A DNA stretch of 64,000 bases from Alloscardovia sp963543015 (lineage in GTDB: Bacteria; Actinomycetota; Actinomycetes; Actinomycetales; Bifidobacteriaceae). The notes beneath the pieces are model-generated. The model made no database searches. It was not told where the DNA came from and saw only the letters and a list, made by a program, of their open reading frames with translations. The DNA is taken from positions 186,001 to 250,000 of the forward strand of contig CAUTYZ010000001.1 of the NCBI GenBank assembly GCA_963543015.1, read 5' to 3'. A program made the position numbers and the translations under genes. Positions 54,965-62,754 of the stretch are shown here, in pieces (position 1 is the stretch's first letter; the number at the start of each line of letters is the position of its first letter).

Positions 54965-56323
54965 TTACCGCTTTTCGAGAATGAAGTCTTCTTCTGCCAG
55001 TCGAAGTCGTACAGGGCTCGACGCTTTCACTGTGTGATGTGGCGGAACCTGCACTCCATCGACAAAAGTTCCATTGCGAGAATCCATATCAGTAATTTCA
55101 AAACCTCCGTCCACGATTTCCACTGTGACATGAATGCGACTGATATCTGAATTTCCACCGACATGAATCATGCTTCTCGAAGAACGTCCAATTGTCGCTT
55201 GGTATGCCGCAATTGGATACACAGTCTGATCTGATAAACGTGTCAGAACGATAAGAGCGCTCGTCCCCGTTCCCCAGCTTCCCATCGTTCCCATGCTTTC
55301 ACGTGCGGGCGAATGGTCATTCGCGTATCCTGCCGAGTAGATATGAGATTGAGCATCTGACTGCACTGTTGAAGTCACTGTTGAATGCGCTGTTAGCTGC
55401 TCGGAAGACTGTGCAGAAGGCTGTGCAGACGACTGCACGGCTGGCTCTGAATCCATTGGAGATTCCACTCGCGAAGCAGGCTGTACCGAAGACTCATTCC
55501 GCTGCTCTTCACGTGGCTCGAAAGATTGACCACCCACAGGGCTGAAAGCATCCGTTGGCTCTACATGCGCATACTGCGCTCCCGAAAATTCCGGCAATTG
55601 CATCATGGACGATGCAAGCACCGTAGCCCCGTCAGCTGGAACGGCGACGATATCATCAGGTTGCCCGACAGTGCTTTCAGGGGCATATCCACTGTGCTGA
55701 TTCGATTTTTCCGTCGCTTGTGCCCCTGACTCTGCTTCCCGCGCAGTACCAGACGTCGGAGCTGCAAATTGCGCAAATATTTGCTTCATCGTCGCCATGT
55801 TATACGTAAAACCAACTGTAGGAAGCGAACGAAGATATTCACGAATAGTATTGTCATAATCCGTCGCAGAAATTACCCGGTGCGATCCGGAAATAAAACG
55901 AAGCATATCGATGCATTGCGAGCGCGGACGCGATGTTTGAACGGGCGCAAACATAAAACGCCAGTTTCCCGTATTTTCGTCGATATAAATATGCGCTGGA
56001 TCCCATTCGATGAGTTCAGGATTTGCCTTGTAGTACTTGCAACTGTCGATAAGTCCACGAAGTATCATACACAAACTCAAAAAATTGACGGTCATCGTCT
56101 GCTTTTTGAGGAACTCGTTAACTGAAATCAGTCCCGTCACATCATAATAAAAGCGTACACTTGTGCCGATCATTTCGTAGCGCATAGGAAGAAGGTACTC
56201 GCTGTAAGAGCTGACATTCGTCGCAAAAATTGCTTGTCCCTCATCGGACGTTTCCTTAAAGCCCGGACGCATTGTCACAGTACGTGCACCGCTCGCCCGG
56301 TCAGTTCGTACAGAAAAATGCAT
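54965..56323 (-). CDS. FHA-domain protein with EssB/DUF6382-like N-terminal domain
   Basis: 452 aa. Residues 1-190 (SSYSEYLLPMRYEMIGTSVR, NFLSLCMILRGLIDSCKYY, LIEWDPAHIYIDENTGNWRF) look like the DUF6382/pseudokinase-like domain often fused to FHA. A Ser/Gln-rich linker of about 150 residues follows. The C-terminal FHA domain reads IGRSSRSMIHVGG, SRIHVTVEI and DMDSRNGTFVDG, so it should bind phosphothreonine. No membrane span. GAAGAGGA precedes it. A likely regulatory or assembly part of the secretion system. Confidence 0.85.
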   Translation of the reverse strand: MHFSVRTDRASGARTVTMRPGFKETSDEGQAIFATNVSSYSEYLLPMRYEMIGTSVRFYYDVTGLISVNEFLKKQTMTVNFLSLCMILRGLIDSCKYYKANPELIEWDPAHIYIDENTGNWRFMFAPVQTSRPRSQCIDMLRFISGSHRVISATDYDNTIREYLRSLPTVGFTYNMATMKQIFAQFAAPTSGTAREAESGAQATEKSNQHSGYAPESTVGQPDDIVAVPADGATVLASSMMQLPEFSGAQYAHVEPTDAFSPVGGQSFEPREEQRNESSVQPASRVESPMDSEPAVQSSAQPSAQSSEQLTAHSTVTSTVQSDAQSHIYSAGYANDHSPARESMGTMGSWGTGTSALIVLTRLSDQTVYPIAAYQATIGRSSRSMIHVGGNSDISRIHVTVEIVDGGFEITDMDSRNGTFVDGVQVPPHHTVKASSPVRLRLAEEDFILEKR

Positions 56324-56361
56324 ACAATCCTCTTCCCTATTCTTCCTGCTACATTAGAGAT

Positions 56362-56544
56362 ATGAGCTTTTTTGAATTCATTTCTAAGAATGTTTTTATC
56401 GTTCTTACCTTGGTTGTATCTATCATATGCGCTATCCGATACTCAATTTTTTCACCAAACACAGTTCTTATGTGGGTATGGATTGTCATCGCGATCATTA
56501 ATTGCGTGACGCTCATATTGCGATGGACATCACGCACAAAATAG
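56362..56544 (+). CDS. Small two-span membrane protein on the opposite strand
   Basis: 60 aa from the ATG at 56362: two hydrophobic helices (NVFIVLTLVVSIICAIRYSI and VLMWVWIVIAIINCVTLILR) and a basic end. Codon use looks ordinary, and the frame is tight to the gap between the FHA gene and the EsxA-like gene. The ribosome site (TAGAGA) is weak, so it could be spurious. The only rightward gene in the locus. Confidence 0.5.
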   Translation: MSFFEFISKNVFIVLTLVVSIICAIRYSIFSPNTVLMWVWIVIAIINCVTLILRWTSRTK

Positions 56545-56570
56545 TTCAAGCCGTGTGGCAGCTCGTAGCG

Positions 56571-56600
56571 CACATGCACATGCACATGCACATACACATC
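56571..56600. repeat. Five 6-bp CACATG-type tandem repeats
   Basis: CACATG three times, then CACATA and CACATC. Intergenic, just left of the EsxA-like gene's terminator. Confidence 0.85.
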
Positions 56601-56613
56601 CTGAGATAACAAA

Positions 56614-56647
56614 TAGTGGGATGCAAGCATATGCCTACATCCCACTA
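56614..56647. terminator. Terminator of the EsxA-like gene
   Basis: TAGTGGGATG (56614-56623) pairs with CATCCCACTA (56638-56647). On the minus strand it is followed by ATTTGTTATC. It begins 17 bp after the stop. Confidence 0.8.
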
Positions 56648-56663
56648 GAAAGTTAGTTGAAAA

Positions 56664-56960
56664 CTACTGACGTGCAGCAGATGCCAAGGAGCTATCGAGA
56701 TCCTGCATGGACTGCTTAGCCTTATCCAAGAAGTTGCTCATGCCGGTAAGACCCTGAATAGTCTGAGAAGCACCCTTGTTGAAGTCTTCGTAAGAGCGCT
56801 GGAATTCACCAGAAGCCTTGTCAGTAACGAAGCCAGAAGCTACGAGCTGATCTACCAAAGACTTCAAGTTACGCAAAGTATTCTGCAAATCCTGCTCACC
56901 GGAGTTGAGCTTGCTAGAAACGGATTCGAGATCGCCATAAGTGACATTTACATTTGCCAT
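56664..56960 (-). CDS. EsxA-like WXG100-family protein
   Basis: 98 aa: two amphipathic helices with a turn (VASGFVTDKASGEFQ) where WXG normally lies; here the Trp is replaced (SGF). YEDFNKG near residue 57 and the helical C-terminus follow. Size, helix layout and setting beside an EssC-like ATPase fit a secreted WXG100 substrate. Codons are strongly biased and AGAAGGG precedes the ATG, suggesting high expression. It has its own terminator. Confidence 0.85.
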   Translation of the reverse strand: MANVNVTYGDLESVSSKLNSGEQDLQNTLRNLKSLVDQLVASGFVTDKASGEFQRSYEDFNKGASQTIQGLTGMSNFLDKAKQSMQDLDSSLASAARQ

Positions 56961-57103
56961 GACTGTTTCCCTTCTTTCTAATTCACCTTCGTGTCATATT
57001 GTAGTTTACAGTATCAACAATGATGTAGCGAGGCGTTCCATCATATTATGAGACATTTTGTATAATTTTACCAATTTTTTGAGAGATAATTACACGTACA
57101 TCT

Positions 57104-57562
57104 CTAAAAAGCATACCCAAGAGCAATCATGACATCGTCATCATCCGTATCAAGAATGTGGTAGAACGGCGTGTTGACGTCACGATTATTCATATCGAGC
57201 GTCTGCAAAAGTCGCCTGTACGCGCGCTGAGTCAGTGTTCCATAATCGTGGTCGACACTCGTCACGATAAGATTATTCACTTCAAAATACGACGAAAACT
57301 TCATACCGGGGATAGATACATACTCTTCTTCAACCGGCATAAAAAATTCGATATCCATGGTGAAATTCGGGCCGGAAGGAACATTATTCAAACTATAGAA
57401 AAGAGGACCCACTGGATGCACCTCGAACTCTTCAAGTGTCTGTGTGAAGCTTTTTAATTCATCTGCAAATTCTGTTCCGGGAAATTCGCGACGATACCGC
57501 ACTACATTTCGAGCTTCAAAAACTTCCGCGCCTTCGACGCCCTCTGCTGCTTCATATGTCAT
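57104..57562 (-). CDS. DUF5085-like protein, second copy
   Basis: 152 aa, soluble alpha/beta. The segment VHPVGPLFYSLNNVPSG followed by IEFFMPVEEEYV resembles, from memory, DUF5085 proteins found beside LXG effectors in Firmicutes T7SS loci and the wider GyrI-like fold. Its ATG overlaps the stop of the preceding 155-aa gene by 4 bp, so the pair is coupled. It may be an effector adaptor or immunity factor. Confidence 0.7.
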   Translation of the reverse strand: MTYEAAEGVEGAEVFEARNVVRYRREFPGTEFADELKSFTQTLEEFEVHPVGPLFYSLNNVPSGPNFTMDIEFFMPVEEEYVSIPGMKFSSYFEVNNLIVTSVDHDYGTLTQRAYRRLLQTLDMNNRDVNTPFYHILDTDDDDVMIALGYAF

Positions 57563-58026
57563 TTCTCATCACTTTCCATCGCACTATACACGTCAACAAT
57601 CAACTCATCATCTTCCCAGTACAATACGTGATACACAGTCAAATCACGAAGTTGAGTATCCGTATATGTGTGCTGAAGCTCTGCGTAGTATGCATCCAAT
57701 TCTGACGGAGCAAGCGTTGCGTATTCACGCGAATGAACAACGAGATCATATGCATCGAAACGTTCAGCAGCATCTGTCTTGTGGACACCAATTCGATTTC
57801 CAAACGTGGTAAAAACATCCAGTGCATTTTCTGTACGCGCGCCAAAAGGCTTCCATGCGAAGTAGACAGGACCGTCAGAATAGACAACGTCAAGCATTTC
57901 CGCGATAAAATCCTGACATCTCGCAAACATTTCTTCGCATAATTCATCCATTGACCATGACGTGTCATAATCGCGAGTAAAACCAACCATCTGGATGATG
58001 CTGAGAGTTTTAGGTCTGATATCCAT
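57559..58026 (-). CDS. DUF5085-like protein, first copy
   Basis: 155 aa. Shares layout with the next gene: a GPVYFAW segment corresponds to GPLFYSL there, and both end in a short beta-rich tail (DLTVYHVLYWEDDELIVDVY). Overall identity is low, so an old duplication is inferred. GAGGAATGAT precedes the ATG. Function unknown. Confidence 0.68.
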   Translation of the reverse strand: MDIRPKTLSIIQMVGFTRDYDTSWSMDELCEEMFARCQDFIAEMLDVVYSDGPVYFAWKPFGARTENALDVFTTFGNRIGVHKTDAAERFDAYDLVVHSREYATLAPSELDAYYAELQHTYTDTQLRDLTVYHVLYWEDDELIVDVYSAMESDEK

Positions 58027-58053
58027 ATCATTCCTCTTTACTTGTGATAATTG

Positions 58054-58839
58054 TTAGCTGATGAGTGGAGCGTCTGGATTATTCTGAGCGTCGAAAGTAG
58101 AAGGTGATGCATCTTCTTCATCTTCAGCCTCAAGATCGTACTCATCCGACTCACTTGAATTATTGAAAGAATATGGATGCTTCCTCACCCAGATAGCACC
58201 ATACAAGGCATCCACCACAAGCATCGGGAACGTTACAGCAAAAATAGCCGTAATTGCAATCCAAAAAATATGCTGGATCCCCACACTAAACAAAGACAAA
58301 ACCGAAGGAACGATAACAATCACTCCAAACATCGCCCCAAACGACGACAAAGCAGACGTATCATGAGACTTCAACTTCTCCAGCCACTGTACATTCTTGT
58401 CCTGATGCATATAAAAATACGCATACACACAACCCATAACCACTGCAGCAGCTGACCACACACCAATCAAAAGAAGAATCGGAGAAGAGCGGAGCGAATC
58501 AATTGTCGTATTGTCACCCTCGCTCACCGTTGCTAAGCATCCAATCATCATGAAACCAACCGCACACGTAGCCCATACAATCGCTACCAGAATCAAACAC
58601 AACGACTGAAACTTCCAAATAAAAGGTCGCACAAAAGATAACAACAAACACACACAAGAAAAACCGAAAACAGCTACGCTAATCTGCGAATACACAGGCA
58701 GCCAATGAAATTGGCTCACAGTAATCCACACAAAAAGCCCCCATACGAGGATATTAATCCAAGCCAACTGTAGCGTATTTGGCTTCATTGGCGAAGCAAC
58801 GAGCGGGAAAGTATATCGCTCTTGATTTTTGTTTTCCAT
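58054..58839 (-). CDS. Six-span membrane protein, paralogue C
   Basis: 261 aa. Short N-tail with TFPLVASP, six hydrophobic spans, the loop QDKNVQWLEKLKSHDTSAL, then VVDALYGAIWVRKHPYS and an acidic tail. The same loop and C-terminal motif occur in the products of 58843-59640 and 61378-62133. It starts 3 bp after paralogue B (GAGGAA). Downstream of candidate effector 1, a role as immunity protein is suggested by position only. Confidence 0.82.
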   Translation of the reverse strand: MENKNQERYTFPLVASPMKPNTLQLAWINILVWGLFVWITVSQFHWLPVYSQISVAVFGFSCVCLLLSFVRPFIWKFQSLCLILVAIVWATCAVGFMMIGCLATVSEGDNTTIDSLRSSPILLLIGVWSAAAVVMGCVYAYFYMHQDKNVQWLEKLKSHDTSALSSFGAMFGVIVIVPSVLSLFSVGIQHIFWIAITAIFAVTFPMLVVDALYGAIWVRKHPYSFNNSSESDEYDLEAEDEEDASPSTFDAQNNPDAPLIS

Positions 58840-58842
58840 AAT

Positions 58843-59640
58843 TTATTCCTCTTTATCTGTCAGATAACTCTCATCATCTAGATCGTCATCGTCAACCTCA
58901 AGGTCATACTCACTAGGCTTATCAGAAGAATATGGATGCTTCCTTACCCAGATAGCACCATACAAGGCATCCACCACCATCGCAGGCAAAACAGCAGCAA
59001 ACGCTGCCGCAAGAAGAATCCAACAAATATTAAGAATGCCTCCATGAAACAGCGAGATGACTGCAGGACCAATAGCAATTACTCCATACACCATTCCAAA
59101 CTGTGTTAGAGCGGAAGTATCATATGCTTGTAACTTTTCTAGCCATTCCACATGTTTATCCTGATTCATATAAAAATAGGAATATACCCCAACCATAATG
59201 AGCGCAACAATGAGCCATGCACTTACAAAGGGGATAGCTGCTGAATAATTTGTCCTCTTACCACTACCAAATGTATATGCCGCACAGCCACAGATTGTGA
59301 TTAACCCACCCGTAATCGCTACCCAGATAAGAGAAGTCAGCACAAGACTTAATGATTGATACTTGTCGATGAAAGGCTCAATAAAAGATAAAAGGAAGCA
59401 GACACACGAAAAAACTAAAATACCTACAGAAATCTGTGAATATATTGGAACCCAATAGAAGAGCACCACACTCACCCATGTGAAAATACCCCAAATAACA
59501 ATACTTGCGAACGAAATCATAAGGGCGCTCGGCTCTTGAGCATTCTGAGGAATGGGAAAATGGAAACGCTCTTTTTCATCGCCGAATTCTTCGCTCGGGC
59601 ATTCTCCTACCTCATATTTGTTAGAGATATCTTTATTCAT
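58843..59640 (-). CDS. Six-span membrane protein, paralogue B
   Basis: 265 aa. N-tail RFHFPIPQNAQEPS, six spans, QDKHVEWLEKLQAYDTSAL, VVDALYGAIWVRKHPYS, acidic tail. The closest relative of paralogue C. It lies 9 bp after candidate effector 1, GGGGGAG before the ATG. No known family recognised. Confidence 0.82.
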   Translation of the reverse strand: MNKDISNKYEVGECPSEEFGDEKERFHFPIPQNAQEPSALMISFASIVIWGIFTWVSVVLFYWVPIYSQISVGILVFSCVCFLLSFIEPFIDKYQSLSLVLTSLIWVAITGGLITICGCAAYTFGSGKRTNYSAAIPFVSAWLIVALIMVGVYSYFYMNQDKHVEWLEKLQAYDTSALTQFGMVYGVIAIGPAVISLFHGGILNICWILLAAAFAAVLPAMVVDALYGAIWVRKHPYSSDKPSEYDLEVDDDDLDDESYLTDKEE

Positions 59641-59649
59641 ATTCTCCCC

Positions 59650-60963
59650 CTAAAAATGAAATAGTCCTTTTAGTCCTGACTTAATAAGCCCCGAAACTGA
59701 ATGAGAACCATCCCATTGATTATTTATAGCCCAATTTATAGCAATCCCCGCACCATATCCAATCAGAGTTCCTGCCGGACCACCAATCATAGTTCCTATC
59801 ATCGCACCAGTAGCACCAGCCGCAGCTCCTGACGCCAAGTCCACAGAAGTGTCTACAACATAGTTTTTTGTTTTCTCAGCTGCGCTTGATTTATTGTCAT
59901 CAATAAGATCAGTTTTAGCATTGGAGACAAAAGTCAAAACCGTTCCCGCTGCACCAAGAATTTTTCCAGTCTTTGCCCAGCTGCTTGCTCCTTTGAAACC
60001 TCGAAAATCGCTTGTAAAGTCCATACCAGACTTGAACGATTGCTTTCCAGATTTACCGACTTCACTAAAATCGATATGCCCGTTAGCCTTTCTGCCAAAA
60101 TGAACCGTATCAAAATCCACTTCAGTATTTTTCTTAAAACGCTCTCCATATTTTTCGGAATATCGCGTACGTTCACCAGACTTCTTCTCGTATACCTTCT
60201 TACCATCAAGATATACGTTGTGCCTAATTTTTCCTTTTTTACCTAGCTGATCGCGTACAGTAAATTTCTTACCTTTAAGCTCTTTGTAGACTTTCCACCC
60301 CTTACGAAGCTTTAGCCCGTCTTTACCAATCTTTCGGAAGAATTTTGTCCCAGCACCTGCACTGACGAATTTTTCAGCTGCTAACTGCCAAAATCCTTGT
60401 AGAGCAGCGTTACAAGTGCTATCCGCATCGTTGTAGTCATTAACGATATTAGTCGCATACTTAATATAGTCACTCAGCTCGTTCTGAGCCTGTACTTTAG
60501 CAGCATTCGCACGACGGAGAGTCGCTTGGTATGTTTCATTATTTCCTTTATCGGAATTTTGCTTCATCTCATCATGCTTATTATTGATGATACGAGATTG
60601 CTGCGTAATCTCGCTCTGTGCACGTTTTGCATTTTCTAGTACCTGAGCAATGCGCGATTGAGCGTCCTCTACAGCATTGCTCCAATTCTTAAGTTCATCT
60701 TTAACACGTTCGGCACTGTCATGAAGTTTACGAACGTCATCATAAATTCCGTCACGGGTGACACTAAATTCCAGAGAGAAACTTCCCTGAAGAGTTAGAG
60801 CCGTATGCTTCGTATAACGCATAGCATCGCACGCTGTGACGAGTTCCGATGCATACGATCCATAATGCGCAGCAAGCTGTGCTATTTCTTCAGAATCTCC
60901 AGGTGTCGGGTCATTTGGCAGTTTAAGAATTGACCAATCCTCTTTCTTGTTATATGCACTCAT
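59650..60963 (-). CDS. Candidate T7SS effector 1 (DPTPGD N-terminus, glycine-zipper C-terminus)
   Basis: 437 aa. WSILKLPNDPTPGDSEEIAQ is the same Trp ... DPxPG[ND] start as in candidate effector 2. Residues 20-190 are helical (RVKDELKNWSNAVEDAQSRI). The middle is basic (KDGLKLRKGWKVYKELKGKK). The end has the Gly/Ala-rich hydrophobic pair DLASGAAAGATGAMIGTMIG and GGPAGTLIGYGAGIAINWAI, a glycine zipper as in membrane-permeabilising T7SS toxins. A membrane-damaging effector is inferred. Preceded by the 93-aa partner, followed by paralogue B. Confidence 0.8.
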   Translation of the reverse strand: MSAYNKKEDWSILKLPNDPTPGDSEEIAQLAAHYGSYASELVTACDAMRYTKHTALTLQGSFSLEFSVTRDGIYDDVRKLHDSAERVKDELKNWSNAVEDAQSRIAQVLENAKRAQSEITQQSRIINNKHDEMKQNSDKGNNETYQATLRRANAAKVQAQNELSDYIKYATNIVNDYNDADSTCNAALQGFWQLAAEKFVSAGAGTKFFRKIGKDGLKLRKGWKVYKELKGKKFTVRDQLGKKGKIRHNVYLDGKKVYEKKSGERTRYSEKYGERFKKNTEVDFDTVHFGRKANGHIDFSEVGKSGKQSFKSGMDFTSDFRGFKGASSWAKTGKILGAAGTVLTFVSNAKTDLIDDNKSSAAEKTKNYVVDTSVDLASGAAAGATGAMIGTMIGGPAGTLIGYGAGIAINWAINNQWDGSHSVSGLIKSGLKGLFHF

Positions 60964-61022
60964 ATACGTTTCTTCTCGTTACTTTCCGAATTCAATTTTC
61001 TCTACTCGTCACAGACAAAACA

Positions 61023-61304
61023 CTAATTAAGCGTTACTGCAAGCTCATTATCGAGAAATGTCGTCCCTGCACTAGCATCATCCATAAGAGAGATACATTG
61101 ATCCAATCGGTCTTTAAGAGAATCTTTTAACTGTGCAGTCTGTGCATTGATATTTTTCATGCATGCAGAGGTCTTTCCTCTACCGAGACATGAGGTATCC
61201 CCGTATTCTGTATAAGTATCCACAGAAGAATAAGCTGATGTAAGAGCTTCTTTAAGTTCTTGTAATGACCGATCAGTAACTTTAAAATCTGCCGTTTTAA
61301 TCAC
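61023..61304 (-). CDS. Small helical partner protein of module 1
   Basis: 93 aa from a GTG, helix-turn-helix like (RSLQELKEALTSAYSSVDTY and NAQTAQLKDSLKDRLDQCIS) with a Cys-containing turn (SCLGRGKTSAC). No signal or span. The size and the position just before candidate effector 1 match the 108-aa protein of module 2 and the small WXG100-like partners of LXG effectors. The ribosome site is close to the GTG. Confidence 0.72.
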   Translation of the reverse strand: MIKTADFKVTDRSLQELKEALTSAYSSVDTYTEYGDTSCLGRGKTSACMKNINAQTAQLKDSLKDRLDQCISLMDDASAGTTFLDNELAVTLN

Positions 61305-61377
61305 TTCTTCTCGTAAAACAAATGTTTTTATATGGCATAGTCACGAATAACGACTCAGCAACATCATCTATCTGTAC

Positions 61378-62133
61378 TTATGCTTCCGAATCTTCATCCG
61401 CGAACTCTTCGTCGTCTTCGAGTTCAAGATTATCAATATCAACCTCGTCGAATGAATATGGATGCTTGCGAACCCAGATAGCACCATACACAGCATCCAC
61501 CACCATCACAGGCAGAATAACTGTAAATGACGCAACCAGTATAATCCAAAAAATATGCATAATACCGGAAATAAACAATGAAATAACTATAGGGGCCAAG
61601 GATACAACGCCAAAAGTAGCCGCAAAGCTTGTCAGTGCAGAGGTATCATACGACTGCAACTTTTCAAGCCATGCTACATGTTTCTCTTGGTTCACATAAA
61701 AATATGTATACACACAACCCATGAATAAAGCGAACACGAACCATACACACAGAAAAGGTATAACCTTCGATGAATCCACAACAGTTCTATTACCATTACT
61801 ATACGAAGCAAAACAACACGTGATAATGCACCACAAAATTACCTGCACCCACAAAAGAGTCACAAGCACAAGAGCAAAAAACTGGAACTTCTCAAGAAAC
61901 TTCTCCGAAAAAGTAAGGAAGCCACATACACACGAAAAAGCAAAAATGCCAATACTAATTTGTGTGTACACTGGTATCCAATCCAAAGCGAAGACACTTA
62001 TCCACACGTAAGCTCCCCACAGAAGAGCATTAGGCCACGCTAATACCAGACTCGAAGAATCCTGTTCATGCTCAGGAATAGGAAAATGAAAACGCTCCTC
62101 TTGTCCATTGCCACTATTTTCTGGTTCCGTCAC
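61378..62133 (-). CDS. Six-span membrane protein, paralogue A
   Basis: 251 aa from a GTG with GGGAGG upstream. N-tail RFHFPIPEHEQDSS, six spans, QEKHVAWLEKLQSYDTSAL, VVDAVYGAIWVRKHPYS, strongly acidic tail (LELEDDEEFADEDSEA). It is encoded between the small FHA protein and the module-1 partner, so one paralogue precedes and two follow effector 1. Confidence 0.82.
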   Translation of the reverse strand: MTEPENSGNGQEERFHFPIPEHEQDSSSLVLAWPNALLWGAYVWISVFALDWIPVYTQISIGIFAFSCVCGFLTFSEKFLEKFQFFALVLVTLLWVQVILWCIITCCFASYSNGNRTVVDSSKVIPFLCVWFVFALFMGCVYTYFYVNQEKHVAWLEKLQSYDTSALTSFAATFGVVSLAPIVISLFISGIMHIFWIILVASFTVILPVMVVDAVYGAIWVRKHPYSFDEVDIDNLELEDDEEFADEDSEA

Positions 62134-62196
62134 GTTTTCCTCCCCTCTTGTTCTCCTCGTTATCGTCTCGCTTCTACGTTCGTCTTTATCGTTGCC

Positions 62197-62754
62197 CTAA
62201 CGTGCATCCACGTAATCGATTCCCGCGCTAAAAGTTGAGAAGACGATTAGTGCTCCTTGCGCGACGACTTCGCGAGTATGCGGCGCTAAACGCTTATCTC
62301 CCAGAGGAGTACGAATCCACGTTCCATTCGCACTTCCCAGATCTTCGACCCATACTCGACCGAAATTATCCATTCCGCATGCAAAGTGTTCACGTGACAC
62401 TTGACCTGTTGGATCATTAATAACGAGGGTATGCGCATATTGGGCTGTCTGCGATGGCATACGTCCGACAAGGCACGTTCCCTCGAGAACGTACGACTGC
62501 CCGTCCGAGATAGTAATTCGCCCTTTCACGGAAGTTGGAGCAGGAGTATTCATCTGCTGCTTCGCTGCTTCAGCTTCATGCATAGCCTGCTGTCGAATAT
62601 CGGCCATGTCAGGAGCAGTATCCATATCATCTTTTCCGGCATCACGCGTTGTCGTCAGTGGTGGAAGTTCGACAAGCTGCGCAGACATGAGCGACGCTGA
62701 GCGCACAGGGTTGAGCTTATAACCTATTCCCAAAAGCCGTTTAAGCCAGTTCAT
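62197..62754 (-). CDS. Small FHA-domain protein
   Basis: 185 aa. N-terminus MNWLKRLLGIGYKLNP, a linker, then an FHA domain (VGRMPSQTAQYAHTLVIND, SREHFAC, DLGSANGTWIRTP). No transmembrane span. The ATG overlaps the end of the EssC-like gene by 14 bp. It likely binds phosphothreonine on a partner such as the ATPase or EssB-like protein. Confidence 0.85.
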   Translation of the reverse strand: MNWLKRLLGIGYKLNPVRSASLMSAQLVELPPLTTTRDAGKDDMDTAPDMADIRQQAMHEAEAAKQQMNTPAPTSVKGRITISDGQSYVLEGTCLVGRMPSQTAQYAHTLVINDPTGQVSREHFACGMDNFGRVWVEDLGSANGTWIRTPLGDKRLAPHTREVVAQGALIVFSTFSAGIDYVDAR

